The notes beneath the pieces are model-generated. The model searched no databases. It had not been told where the DNA came from and worked only from the letters and a program-made list of their open reading frames with translations. A stretch of 64,000 nt of DNA, from NCBI GenBank assembly GCA_033398695.1, contig CM065802.1, positions 201,395,096 through 201,459,095 of the forward strand, read 5' to 3'. Origin of the DNA: Orobanche coerulescens (taxonomy: Eukaryota > Streptophyta > Magnoliopsida > Lamiales > Orobanchaceae). The position numbers and the translations under genes were made by a program. Within the stretch, counting starts at the first letter, position 1; every line of letters starts with the position of its first letter. This document shows positions 9,634 through 21,261 of the stretch, piece after piece.

Positions 9634-11951
9634 TCACACAGATATATTGACATTTAAAAGGATATGTAGAAATAGGAAAATAACAGACCCGCATAGTCCG
9701 CAATTTTGCTTTTGTCGCGGCGGAGAACCCTTCGACTTAACTTTTATAGGGTCGCGTATGCCATAATTTGCTTCAACACACGGACCAACCCCATGATTGC
9801 ACTCTACTTTTTCATCATCTCTAGCTTCACCCCTACTATCTTCTATATCGTTTGTAATTTTTCTCAACTTATTCAACGAGTTAGTAAATTGTGAATCATC
9901 TTGGGACAAAAATTGATATAATTTGACAAACTCCTTGTATAGAAGGCCTAATCGAGTGCGCTGTACTTCAGGCATTGCGAATGCCTCTGCAAACAAAATC
10001 CTAATTCTCTTTCCGGTTTCAATGAGCCAACGATTATGTATACTTTTAGCTGGAAAGGCCATAATGCCCATAGACTTGAAACCATAAAGAATATGTGAAC
10101 ACGGAACACCAACAGACTCCAGCATCATGCAATCGCATCGAAAAATTGCATTCTCAACATCAACTTTTACGGAGTAGCGTTTCTCCTCATCCTTATTATA
10201 CTCTCTAAAGCTGAATAAAAATTTCCCCTCTCCCAAATTTTCTGTGGTCTCGGTGATAATACCTTGCTCAGAAGAAATATTCTTACGAATTTTTTTGAAA
10301 ACCCTTTTAGTACACAAATTAGCAGCATGTTCCTCAAGATCAAATAGAGCACTCCCGATTCTCGCCTTTGGCTTCCTAATCTCATCGTCCAACTGCTTCT
10401 CGATAAAATTGTTTCTCATCTGCTTCAAGGCCTGATAGAATATCTGGATGAAGTCCGTTAGTGATAAACTTGGCTTCAGATACAACTTCAGAAGTGCATT
10501 TATTGACTCTGCACGCGATGTAGTACTCATTCCTACCAAGAACACTCCATTAAAATAAGCCTCGCTCCACATTGCTCTTTTCTCATATGTGTCGCTCACC
10601 CATGAGTTATCAGCCACTCCATAATCTCTAACTAATTTAGCCCAGTATTCCCCGAACTGCTGTACAGAGCATTTTCTCTTTGCCAACTTAACAAACTCGC
10701 ATGCAAAATTAGCTTTTCTCACCCTCTTTTTGGCATTCCGGCATAGGTGCCAACCACATAATCTGTGTGGAATGCCGGGAAATTCATCCTGAATTGCTTG
10801 GCATATAGATGCATCTTGATCGGTGATCACTGCAGATGGAAGTTTATCATTCATCGCATCTTTGAACGCGCGCAATAACCAACAGTAGGATTGAATTGTT
10901 TCACTACATACTATCCCTGCACCGAAAATACAATTGCTAGCTTGGTTGTTTGCACCAGATAGTATGACAAGTGGAAAACGGTATGTATTAGTCTTGTAAG
11001 TACTGTCGAGAACTAATACATCACCAAATATTTCATACTCGACCTTTGATTGTGAATCACACCAAAACATGGTTGCTAGTGCACCATCAGCATTCTCCGT
11101 GTGCTTTAATACAAACCCTGGGTCATGCAACCTCATTCCATCGAGCATGTTGAAAGCCATATTCACGTCACCATATCGAATTTTCTCCATTTTTTGGTTC
11201 TGTAGAAAATTATAACCATCTTTCCTCATAAACGGTAGCTTTCCGGTTCCACCTACCAGACTTTGGATAAAATCCATTGTTTTTGATGGTGTAATCCCGA
11301 TTTCTGTCATATGTGTCAAAGTACTCTTATCAGCTGATGTCAAATACTCATCAATAAATAAATATATAAAATATTTTGGATGAGTAAGAGTAAAAAATGT
11401 AGTGTACAAAAATCTAGACAAAATATAAACCCTTAAAGTAAGGCGGAGCGTTGGTTTAGTGATAGAGTAAATAATTACAACGTAGAAGGTGTGAAGTTTC
11501 AAATTGCTAGTTCATGATTATGATTTGCTTGAAGTTGGCGACTCTATAACAACCGAATAACGATGATATGCCACTCGCATAAAAGCCTTACATACAAGTC
11601 CGGTTTCAGCCTACTTTCTCGCTCCCGAAATAAGCAATCTGCTGCCTTTCTATGACCTTCACGATTGCAAACCCATTTTATGCTCTGTATGAACTTATTT
11701 GGTTTCGTGGTTTGTACTTTTTGTGTTCTGATATCAAAACCAATTTCTCTACCGTATGCGATATAAAATTTTTCTGCTTCATCTATGGTACGAAACATCA
11801 TTTTTCGTACTCGCGTGACAACGTCATCACCACTATCATGCAGACCACTAACATCTTCATATTCACATCCAATATTCCCAAAATTTCTCCTTTTACGCCT
11901 ATTACTTGAATTAGTACCGTCTCCAAAAGCGGGCAACTCGCATTCTTCCAT
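9634..11951 (-). pseudogene. FAR1-related sequence (FRS)-like gene, MULE-transposase-derived; probably broken
   Basis: Minus strand. The first clear ATG is at 11951, followed by an acidic stretch and a FAR1 DNA-binding domain (EAEKFYIAYGREIGFDIR, WVCNREGHRK). An in-frame TAG near 11547 breaks this domain before its HNHELA end. About 150 bp without recognisable coding sequence follow (roughly 11345-11505), an intron or an insertion. The MULE transposase core then runs from about 11340 to 10600: VLDSTYKTN, VITDQDAS and GIPHRLCGWHLCRNAKKRV. A SWIM zinc finger follows near 10100 (CDCMMLESVGVPCSHILYGF). The C-terminus ends in a Cys-rich GLCG near 9690. FRS proteins are nuclear transcription factors domesticated from Mutator-like transposases, best known in phytochrome A signalling. 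No terminal inverted repeats were found, so a host-type FRS locus is preferred over a mobile MULE. The TAG argues for a pseudogene; an unusual exon structure could rescue it. Confidence 0.75.
11436..11520 (+). mobile_element. Possible tRNA-derived SINE fragment in the FRS-like gene
   Basis: GCGTTGGTTTAGTGATAGAG resembles a pol III box A, and about 40 bp later GTGAAGTTTCAAATTGC resembles a box B. The spacing fits tRNA-derived plant SINEs. It lies in the non-coding gap between the FAR1 and MULE parts. No flanking duplication or tail was seen, so the call is tentative. Confidence 0.25.
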
Positions 11952-12010
11952 ATCTAAAGAAATATTCTTACCAACAAAATTTTTTAGTTCAGATTTGTCC
12001 AGCAAATTTC

Positions 12011-12092
12011 GCCTAATATCAGATATTAAGAAATATTCGCCTAATATCAGATACTAAGAAATATTCGCCTAATATCAAACCACTAAGAAATA
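12011..12092. repeat. Short tandem repeat upstream of the FRS-like gene
   Basis: Three copies of a roughly 34-bp unit built on TTCGCCTAATATCAGATA and CTAAGAAATA, decaying to the right. It lies just upstream of the first recognisable FRS codons. Confidence 0.7.
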
Positions 12093-12995
12093 TTTTTTCG
12101 CTGGTAAGAATTCTGGGAAAACAATTATATCAAAAAAATATGCATAATCGATTATCCATATTATTTTTTTGAAAACCCTTTTAGTGCACAAATTAACAGC
12201 ATGTTCCTTAAGATAAAATTCACTTGAATTAGATTTTCAGTTCAAATTCACAAAAGAGTTCTTTTTTTACATGACCAGTAGCTTTCTAGGCTGCATTTCC
12301 ATCAAAATAAAAGCCTTATTATAAACTGCTTAGACCCTAGTGCAATCATCATTTCAAAATTCACAAAAGAGTTAATAACATACGCAAGAGAAAAAAAAAG
12401 TAAACAGGGGATGAAGGGTCGAACCGATGATGGGGAAGAAGAAAGAAGTGACGACCAGCACCGATGACAGAGAAGAAAAAACGAGTGACAACCGGAAGAA
12501 GACACGGATGATGGCTGCGGCGCGCCTCCCTCTGATGCAACCCTAATCGAATTTCAAAACAAAACCTTTATTCTAGCCGTAATCTTTTCTCTCAATCATA
12601 ATCTTTGATAATTTGGAGGTTGGCAAGTTGCGATGATAAGGAAGAAAGGGGTTGGAAGTGGCGATGGCTGGACTGAGTTCTTCGTGAATATGATTTGAGA
12701 AAAGTAAATCTATAATTAACAGAAAAATAAGTTTATATCGTAAAATAAGAAAAGAATTATTATTTTGTTTTCTCTTGTTTATTTTACAAGGAGATATTAG
12801 TAATTACATAAATATTTTTTTAAAAAATTCTAAATTATATTGTACATCCTTATTTTTAATTGTATATATATTAACGGTCATGATGTAGTACAATATATTA
12901 TATTAAGATATACAACTAATCTAACGATTAATAATTAGTACATCTTAATTTGATGTATATTCACTAGGTACAACTGTAGTGGACCGTAGAACTAC
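12093..12995. other. Non-coding stretch upstream of the FRS-like gene
   Basis: No convincing gene. It holds a copied fragment of the FRS-like coding region (12165-12217) and a direct repeat of ATTCACAAAAGAGTT (about 12247 and 12357). A purine-rich stretch at about 12390-12520 may be leader or promoter DNA of the FRS-like gene. An AT-rich end (12700-12990) includes an imperfect inverted repeat, ATATTGTACATC near 12837 against GATGTAGTACAATAT near 12881, possibly a MITE remnant. It ends where homology to the copia LTR begins at about 12996. Confidence 0.5.
12165..12217 (-). pseudogene. Duplicated fragment of the FRS-like coding region
   Basis: About 50 bp match the FRS-like gene at about 10296-10345 (shared GAAAACCCTTTTAGT and CAGCATGTTCCT) in the same orientation, with a few substitutions. 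It sits about 200 bp upstream of the gene's first ATG. It is a short segmental copy of unknown origin. Confidence 0.7.
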
Positions 12996-13527
12996 CCATC
13001 AAAACATACAAAAGCATTGAGCAAAACATATATACTTGTTATATCATTGTAAACATCCTAGTTGTTGTACTTAAGCTTATATTATTTAGTGATTGAATGT
13101 TATACACGAAATCATACAAGAGAGGAAAAAGAAAAGATACGATTGGATTCGGTGTTATTAGGATCAAGGATCCGGCATTGTTAGAATCGCAATCGATATC
13201 TAAGTGAGGTTTATCTAGTACCCATAGAAAGCTAGAGTGGTTGATTTCTTGTCCAATAGAAAAGGAAAACGGTTTAACTTGGACCGACATAAAGATAAAT
13301 GAGAGAATGGTTTACTCGGACCGATAGAAGACGAGCTTGTAACGGTTATCCCTCGACCGATAGAAGAGAGGTGCAGAGGTTTATCTTTTGCCTATAGAAA
13401 AAGATACCGAGAGAGGACGTAGGCACGTTTGGCCGAACCTCTATAAATCCTTGTGTTGTTTAATTTCTGCACTTTCATTTAAATACGCTTCCGCACAATA
13501 GCGCGTATAACCGATCTCGTTTCAAAA
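12996..13527 (+). repeat. Truncated 5' LTR of element D
   Basis: Matches 57803-58326 of the 3' LTR (shared TATATACTTGTTATATCATT and AAGGATCCGGCATTGTTAGA). It lacks the first 700 bp, meaning all of U3 including the dyad array and TATA box. Homology begins about 15 bp downstream of where the TATA box ends in the 3' LTR. The terminal CA has become AA. Confidence 0.85.
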
Positions 13528-13529
13528 AT

Positions 13530-13541
13530 TGGTATCGGAGC
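13530..13541 (+). other. Primer-binding site of element D (tRNA-iMet)
   Basis: TGGTATCGGAGC two bases after the LTR end; complementary to the 3' end of initiator tRNA-Met. Confidence 0.9.
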
Positions 13542-13584
13542 GGTACCTCCAATAAGCGGCTTAACATCCGAGGAGTCGATCCAA

Positions 13585-14977
13585 ATGGCATTTCAAATTG
13601 CTCCAGTCGAAGGTCTTGCTCTTAACCGACCACCATTCATTGATGGATCAAATTTCATGACGTGGAAGAAAAAGATGTCAATATTCATCCGAGCGTATTA
13701 CATCGAGCTTTGGAAATTGATATGTCTTGGTCCGAAAATTCCTCTTAAATCTGACGGTATGCTTAAATCTTTCGAAGAATATGATGACGCGGATTGGAAA
13801 AATGATCATTACAATTGTAAGGTGACAACTCCTATACTGTGCCTTAAATTCGGAAGAACACAACCGGATATCTTCGTGTGACAGTGCCAAAGAGATTTGA
13901 AAAATTCTTGAAGTCACACATGAGGTAACGTCTCAAGTCAAAGAGATGAAGATCAACATGCTTTTTCACGATTATGAGCTACTCTAAATGAAAGTAGATG
14001 AATCCATCATGATCATGCTTGACCAATTTTCGGTAATCACAAATAGATTGGTATGTTTTAGAAAACCACTTTCGAGTAGTGAAAAAGGTAAAAAGATCAT
14101 ACGATCACTACCTCGAGAATGGGACGGGACAGTGATGGCTATAATGGAATCTAAAGATTTTAACAATTTTGATTTTAGTGCTCTCGTTGGTTCACTTATA
14201 AACTATGAGATTGTCCTAAAATCTTGGAACACTAAACTGAAGCCGAAGGAAAGATCAATAACTATGAAGGCTAAGATGTCAAAAAGAGAAGATATCTCGG
14301 TTGATGAAAGCGACGAAGAATCGGCATATTATGCCAAGAATATTAATAAGTTCCAACACTTATTAAACCGGAGAAAGCAATACATCCAAAAGGGCGAATC
14401 TAAGAAATTCGACAACAATTGTCGATTATGTGGTAAACCAGGCCACTTTGCGAAAAATTGCCGAGCAAAACCCAAGAAGGAGGTTCTAATTGCAACATGG
14501 AGCGATGAAGACGAAGATGATGATTTTATCAATCAAAAAAATCTCGCTCTTATGGCCAAAAGTTCATTCGATGATAGCGACATCGAAAGTCAAGTAAGTA
14601 ATTCTTACGATGAATTATTTGAAGCATTTGAATTATTGCCTACGGATTATCAAAATGCTTTATCGAAAATAAAATCTCTTAAATCTAAAAATAAATCATT
14701 GGAAATTGAAAATTCCAAAATTCTTGAAAAGGGAAAAGTTGTCGAGACCGATCATTCAAAATGTGTTGAAAATGAAATTATCTTAAACAATGATCTTTTA
14801 AAACTTCAAGATGAACTTAAAATTTTGACGAAGAAATTTTCATGCGGAAATGATAAATTTGAACAAATGCTTTGTGTTCAAAAATATAATTTAAATAAAC
14901 AGGGGTTAGGATTCAAACAGTATACTAAAAACGAATCCTTAAATTTCAATAAACCCCGATGTAATTTTTTTTTTTAA
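13585..14977 (+). pseudogene. Copia-type gag of element D (broken)
   Basis: Starts at the ATG at 13585 with the typical copia Gag N-terminus (NRPPFIDGSNFMTWKKKM). The frame is lost near 13850-13880, and the continuing homology carries a TGA where a Trp is expected (near 13896) and a TAA near 13984. From 13988 the frame is open again, with the UBN2-type core (IIRSLPREWDGTVMAIMESKD), one zinc knuckle CRLCGKPGHFAKNC near 14430, an acidic stretch and a coiled-coil-like Lys/Glu-rich tail to 14977. A worn continuation (KKIWIPKG) is visible near 15030. In the family it is the capsid protein; non-autonomous gag-only elements borrow enzymes from relatives. Confidence 0.85.
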
Positions 14978-15516
14978 AATTAGGCATCATTTTACGAATT
15001 GCAAAAGCCCAAGACGGGCGATTAAAATCAAAAAGATTTGGATTCCAAAGGGAACCGTTATTCTAAATATCGTCTACGTTTCGAAACAAAAACTAACTCT
15101 CGGTTGGATCCCCAAAAATTGATTTTTATCAAATTGATATTTTACTCAGGGGGAGTAATATTTTTTTTGGTGAGATAATATTTTCAGGGGGAGTTATACC
15201 CGTATCATGCATATTTTTATACATCAATTGGTATTTTTATTCGTTTATATTATTTACACTTTTTGTTGATGATAAAAATGGGGAGAAAAGCGATGAATGA
15301 GATAAAAAGCATCATGGAAGAATGAAGAGAAAAATAAAATGCAAAAAGGGGGAGAAAAGAAAGAGACGAAGAAGTCGAAAAATATAGATCCCGTGAAAAA
15401 TAAAAAGGGGAGAGAAAAGGCGAAAATCGAAAATGACAACGAAGAAGTCGAAAAGGACAGAAAAACAAAAGTTGGGAGAACTAACGTAACGATCAAAGCC
15501 GAAAACTTGGATTCGT

Positions 15517-15568
<52 letters not shown>

Positions 15569-15607
15569 TTTGCAGGTTTTATCCATTCAAAGAGTGTTGT
15601 TTTGTAA
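14978..15607 (+). other. Non-coding 3' part of element D with AT microsatellite
   Basis: After gag come two purine tracts with CAGGGGGAGT (about 15148 and 15193), then a long A/G-rich stretch (15290-15480, GGGGAGAAAAG motifs), and an (AT)n microsatellite at about 15518-15564. No pol sequence is present. It ends at the TGTAA target duplicate of element F (15603-15607). Confidence 0.7.
15603..15607. repeat. Target duplicate TGTAA of element F (partner 57078-57082)
   Basis: TGTAA directly precedes LTR1 of F and is repeated directly after LTR3. It proves that the whole three-LTR array occupies a single insertion site in D. Confidence 0.9.
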
Positions 15608-18600
15608 TGTAAAGCCCCAAAAATTTCGAATCTCAAATTTTCGTCTAATTTCAAAATTTCCCTATACTTTGTAATAATTTATTTTTTTTTAACCTTAACC
15701 TATATACTATATGGTATAATTAAATTAAGAAATTAGTAACCTAAGTCTATGTTTAAATTGAATAATTGTACACCAAAGAAACCTTCATAAATGATAATCT
15801 ATCACACGTTTCAAATCAATGTCCATAACCGAAAATTTGCCATTAAACTCCATAATTTCGGCCACTATTCTTATTACCATAACCGATCCATTAAACCGAA
15901 ACCTTAAACACAATTATGACCAATTACTACCTTCCTTATATGCAGCCTCTCCTCTTCCTTATTAACGTGAATTCTGTCCTTCTTCTCCCATTCCATCTTA
16001 CGAACAAAACACACACATAGACGGCTGCTACGTTTTTTTTTCTTTCTCTATCAAGATCAAGGTTACTGCTGTTCGTGACCCTTAAAAAGTGTTGCTGAAG
16101 TCGTGTAATAATGAATCCTTGGTGCTTGTTGTTTGGATCGTGATTAGGGTTCAATTCGTGAGGGTTTCGTTCTTGTTCTCTCCTTTATCCGATTCATCAT
16201 AAGGTATTTCTAATCGATCTTGAATCTCTTTTCTATTCGACACATGATTTCACATATAATATGAATATATAAACTTGAAACCTAATTCGTATACATACTA
16301 AACAAAATCTGATCTGTTCTATTCGAATTATATGTTAAGACGTATATAGAAGATCACATAAAATCATAACGGTATTGGATGTTTCGATATGTAAATGCCA
16401 AATCAAATCAACTCATGTTTCTGATCTGATTTTCTGAGTTATGTGTGTGCCGTGTGCATGATCATCAAAGGCTGGAAACATGTGGGTTAATATATGAATT
16501 AAACCAGGTCTTGTAATATATATAGGTCTCGTATGCGTTTGTGTAAGTAAAACATGTTAAGAATGGTCTATAACAGTTTTCTGCAGGAGACAGTTTTGAA
16601 AAGCTGAATATGTGTGCATTATAGCTCGAGTTCCATAAGGATTTAATTCTGTACTTTTGCCTAAAAACTTGGTTTAATGTCTTATTTAAGTTTTCCAAAT
16701 GGTTTGAAGGGAATTGGAGTCGTATTGGTCTTGCTTTTGAATTTTACGGGATCATATGTCAAAATCTGAGTTTTAAGAATTTAAATACAGTCTGGTTTCA
16801 CGATTTTTCATTTGAAAACTGTAAGGAGTTATGACTTGAAAATATACATGATTGATATTTCACATGTTTTCTAAGTTTTGGAATTTTTTTGGATTTTTCC
16901 AAAGTGTTTTGATATGCCTTTGTAATGAATAACTTCTGGGTGTTTCAGCAGTTTACTTTCTGGATAGTCGTGTAAAGAGTGATTTTTATTGTATAATTTT
17001 ACTAATGAATAAAATCTTAGAAAATTCAAGTAGACTCCTAAGACAGATATGCTTCAGTGTTAATTTTTCTAAATTTTTACTTTGACATCTGGTGTGGTGT
17101 TAAAGTTCATAAAATGAAGGCAAAAACATAGTAAAACCAGAATTTTGTTAGAAGATTAAGATTTTTGTGATTTTAATACCATTTAATATACTTGAACCCT
17201 AAAATGCACTTGAACATTAATTATGATACAATTGGTCATATGTTAACCTAATTCCAATAACGAAACTCTAATCACATTAATAAATGGTGTTAAGTAATTA
17301 AGAACCCGTTATGACATTATGAGCTAATAAGTATGAAATGAACCTAATTCGTGTAGATTCGCTGAAGGAGTAACCTCTGATCTTTATATATCTTCTGATG
17401 TGTTTTGCATTTTGCGGTTTGAGGTACGGATATTCTTGATACCCCCTTCTCCCTACCATTTGTTATTGGTTGTTTCGTTTGTTTGATTATTCGTACGGAT
17501 ATTCTTGATACCCCCTTCTCCCTACCATTTGTTATTGGTTGTTTCGTTTGTTTGATTATTCGTACGGATATTCTTGATACCCCCTTCTCCCTACCATTTG
17601 TTATTGGTTGTTTCGCTTGTTTGATTATTCGTACGGATATTCTTGATACCCCCTTCTCTCTACCATTGTATCGGTTCTTTCGTTTGTTTTGATATTCGTA
17701 CGGATATTCTTGATACCCCCTTATCTCTACCATTGTATCGGTTGTTTCGTTTGTTTTGATATTCGTACGGATATTCTTGATACCCCCTTCTCTCTACCAT
17801 TGTATCGGTTGTTTCGTTTGTTTTGGTTATTCGTACGGATACTCTACCCTTTCTCAGTAAGGGTTCTGATTCTATGTACTATTGTTATTGTTTGTTTCGT
17901 ATCGGTACATATATTCTGACCTTATCCCTTAAGGTTTCTCATGATTCGCTCACAACGGTTTGATATTAGTTTTGATTATGATGCCTTTGAACTGAGCCTC
18001 CTTATTATGACTTTCTTATTTTTATCTATGCCTTTGCTATGCTCCATTAGATTTGTAAATTTTTTATTATGAACCTATGCTTTGAACCTTTGCTATGAAC
18101 TTATGAACATTTGATATGAACCTTTGATATGAACTTTGATATGATATGACATTTGAACCCTTCAGTTTGATACCCGAGCCAAGTTCGTTTCCTAGCCATG
18201 AAGGTAACATGGCCGTGTCATTGATGCACCAATGGCACGACTCTAGTGTGGTTGAGTGATGTTCCACACCATCCCATTTTGTTGTGATATGTGCACTTTA
18301 TATTGGTTATGGCCAATACGATTGTTCGGGGGCGTATGGATGCATCCTAGGTTCGATTTGTATTTGATTGGATATGACATGATATGATATGATATGTTCG
18401 GTGATTGATGCTTGTATGCAATACACGTCTTTCACATGTTCGGGAGCTAGCTACTCCATGGTTACTATGATATTTGATTTGACTCATGTTCGGGCTCGTG
18501 GTAGATTACTGACCTCTCCTTATTTTGATATACCTTTGTTATACCTCATGCTTGCTCAATGCACTATATCCTATTATCCTTTGATTCGTCATATTCTTGA

Positions 18601-18997
18601 TTCAGTTGACTCACGAGATTTGTTCAGTTGACCGTTAATCCCTTATTCATTTGACAGATGACATTCTTTCAGCAAGAGCTTATTATTTCTTTTCTTATTC
18701 TCATATGCGTATTCGATTATTCATTTGTTTATATATCTGTTCACTGAGCTTGTTAAGCTCAGCCGCATTTCTTTTCTCCGCGGCAGGTTTTAGGTTGGAA
18801 GATGGGTTTGAGTGGAGAGTGCATAGGAGCTTAGTGGACTACCCCGACGATTAGAAGCCCATTTGCATCTTGAGTAGACTTGGATTGGATTTAGTTAGTT
18901 TGTAATTATTATGTTTAGAGGTCTTCCGCTTGCGTTGTATGTTCTGATTTGGCACCATAATGTGATACTTCTACCCTTGTCGGGTTGGGGTGTTACA
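15608..18997 (+). repeat. Element F LTR1
   Basis: 3390 bp, TGTAAAGCCCC...GGGGTGTTACA. It contains a pyrimidine-rich leader, a donor-like CATAAG|GTATTT at 16204, six and a half tandem units (17424-17845), and GCGGCAG|GTTTTAGG at 18786. Compared with LTR2 and LTR3 it lacks about 55 bp near 18905, the deletion being flanked by TTTGTA microhomology. Confidence 0.9.
17424..17845 (+). repeat. 66-71 bp tandem repeat in F LTR1
   Basis: Six full units plus one partial, each beginning TACGGATATTCTTGATACC. Early units have TTTGTTATTGG, later ones a shorter TTGTATCGG version, so the array has two sub-types in fixed order. The same order is kept in LTR2 and LTR3. Open frames through it on both strands follow from the repeat period and are not genes. 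Confidence 0.9.
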
Positions 18998-20409
18998 ATT
19001 ATGGTATCGGAGCCCAGGCTGCGACCTGTAGTACATAAGTTATGACCTGTGAGGATTTGGACCCTTAGGTTTGCACTGTAGGAGCTTATGGAATAACTTT
19101 GGAAGGAATTGCTTTAGGTTCTCCCCTTAAGAACTTTAGTATGACCGGTGAGGATTGGGTAGATGATATGATAAGAAGTTGGTTAGTCATCTTGCTTCCG
19201 CATCACTCTGATTCGTGCTTTACATTTAGTTAAGCCATTTCAAGATCAATCTCTCTGGAGGTTAGAAACTTATTATTTTTCACAACATAAGATTAGTGAC
19301 CAAGTGAGTTTAGAGTTCCCCGAGAACTACATGGATACCTTACACCATTTAAGCTTCACTTTCTGATTCTGACCTCCATTCCGATTCGTTTGATAATCAG
19401 TTGGACACCTTTCAACTTATGAACATAATGTGTTTGACACATTCTGTAAACTCTATTACTTATGCTGGGCATATTAAGTTTCCTCTGACACTACTTGATT
19501 TTGCATAACCCATTTCTATTCCTATGAGAAATCTGGTGGTTATTAACCACGAGTATAGGAAATTGTCCACTCCATTCTGATGATGAATTAACTCTGCTAA
19601 TTGTTTCCTTTGGAAGGTTATGATTTTGATATTATTCTGATAGGTTACTTTTTCACAACTCGAGATAGAGTATGACCATCATGAGGGCATATTTATATGA
19701 TGCTAGTATTATGACGCCTGATCAACGTGATAATACTTACATCATATAACGTGTACTTATTGTGATCATAGGATATCTTGAGGAGTGCCTTAGAAGCATT
19801 AGAAGTTTTGATATCCAACGAAGAACTATTCGCGATATGTTAGCCCTTAGGCTCATTCTTATCCGTACGATTATCCTATCATTCCCATTATGCCTTATGA
19901 TATGTTTCGATACTCCGATACGCGCCTAATGATCGTTAGTACAAATAGGTTATCCCTTTTCTTAGGAAACTCTTGATACGTTTGATCAGTCGATTTGTGC
20001 TCCTTCGACTTTGGCAAATCCCTTGTTCATTCAGAATTCGGTAAAAAATTGATGAAGTTTCATCATTTAGTACTACCTCTGTGCTTGCCTCGTAGGCATA
20101 TGCGTTTCGTGTATCTCATTGTGATCTGTCATCTGCTACGCAATTGTTTTGCATTCATTGGATCATATTTGTTACGATTTGTGTTCTGTGGAGAGCCTGA
20201 GGCTATCCAAGTTTGTCGGGATCGAGTCATGAGAAAACAATCTGTTTGTGAAAATTCTTTAGAAGAATCACCCCGAACATGAAGCTACCTGGGAAACCGA
20301 GGAATCGATGCGAACAAGTTACCCACATTTCTTTTTGTAGTCTGGTACGTATCTTTTCGCTTTCAATTCAATTTTCGAGGACGAAAATTTTCTTTTAGAG
20401 GGGAAGAGT
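18998..20409 (+). pseudogene. Element F internal region 1 with pol C-terminal remnant
   Basis: Primer site TGGTATCGGAGC at 19002-19013, then about 1 kb with no recognisable protein. The end encodes the tail of a chromovirus chromodomain: HEATWETEESM, YPHFF and a stop (about 20277-20340), with a frameshift just upstream near 20245. ATTTTCGAGGACGAAAATTTT and a purine tract (about 20396-20409) follow, typical of Tekay-type 3' ends. Compared with internal region 2 it lacks about 16 bp near 19410. Confidence 0.8.
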
Positions 20410-21261
20410 TGTAAAGCCCCAAAAATTTCGAATCTCAAATTTTCGTCTAATTTCAAAATTTCCCTATACTTTGTAATAATTCGTTTTTTTTAAACCTTAA
20501 CCTATATACTATATGGTATAATTAAATTAAGAAATTAGTAACCTAAGTCTATGTTTAAATTGAATAATTGTACACCAAAGAAACCTTCATAAATGATAAT
20601 CTATCACACATTTCAAATCAATGTCCATAACCAAAATTTTGCCATTAAACTCCATAATTTCGGCCACTATTCTTATTACCATAACCGATCCATTAAACCG
20701 AAACCTTAAATACAATTATGACCAATTACTACCTTCCTTATATGCAGCCTCTCCTCTTCCTTATTAACGTGAATTCTGTCCTTCTTCTCCCATTCCATCT
20801 TACGAACAAAACACACACATATACGACTGCTATGTTTTTTTTCTTTCTCTATCAAGATCAAGGTTGCTGCTGTTCGTGACCCTTAAAAAGTGTTGCTGAA
20901 GTCTTGTAATCGTGAATCCTTGGTGCTTGTTGTTTGGATCGTGATTAGGGTTCGATTCGTGAGGGTTTCGTTCTTGTTCTCTTCTTTATCCGATTCATCA
21001 TAAGGTATTTCTAATCGATCTTGAATCTCTTTTCTATTCGACACATGATTTCACGTATAATCTGAATATATAAACTTGAAACCTAATTCGTATACATACT
21101 AAACAAAAATCTGATCTGTTCTATTCGAATTATATGTTAAGACGTATATAAAAGATCACATAAAATCATAACGGTATTGGATGTTTCGATATGTAAATAC
21201 CAAATCAAATCAACTCATGTTTCTGATCTGATTTTCTGAGTTATGTGTGTGTCGTGTGCAT
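20410..21261 (+). repeat. Element F LTR2, left part
   Basis: First 852 bp of the middle LTR, TGTAAAGCCCC... It breaks off at TGCAT (21257-21261), the target duplicate of element G, and resumes at 49605. LTR1 shows the uninterrupted sequence (GTGTGCATGATCATC near 16455). Confidence 0.9.
21257..21261. repeat. Target duplicate TGCAT of element G (partner 49605-49609)
   Basis: TGCAT precedes the left LTR of G and recurs right after its right LTR. Removing G and one copy restores the sequence seen in LTR1 and LTR3. Confidence 0.95.

Noticed and set aside
12302..12505. Ser/Phe-rich open frame on the minus strand
   Set aside because: Low-complexity translation of a GAAGAA-rich stretch, no homology recognised; more likely leader or promoter DNA.
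9599..12995. Autonomous MULE transposon with terminal inverted repeats
   Set aside because: No long inverted repeats found by eye at either end; a FAR1 domain plus SWIM order also fits a domesticated FRS gene.
15254..15586. Phe/Ser-rich minus-strand open frames
   Set aside because: They translate the purine-rich 3' part of element D and the AT microsatellite.
17424..17845. CRISPR-like array (also 50577-50997 and 55449-55867)
   Set aside because: Units are contiguous with no unique spacers, lie inside retrotransposon LTRs, and the DNA is plant nuclear.
17344..17919. Repetitive open frames on both strands over the F minisatellite
   Set aside because: The period is close to a multiple of three, which keeps frames open; no start context or known domain, and the same happens in all three LTRs.
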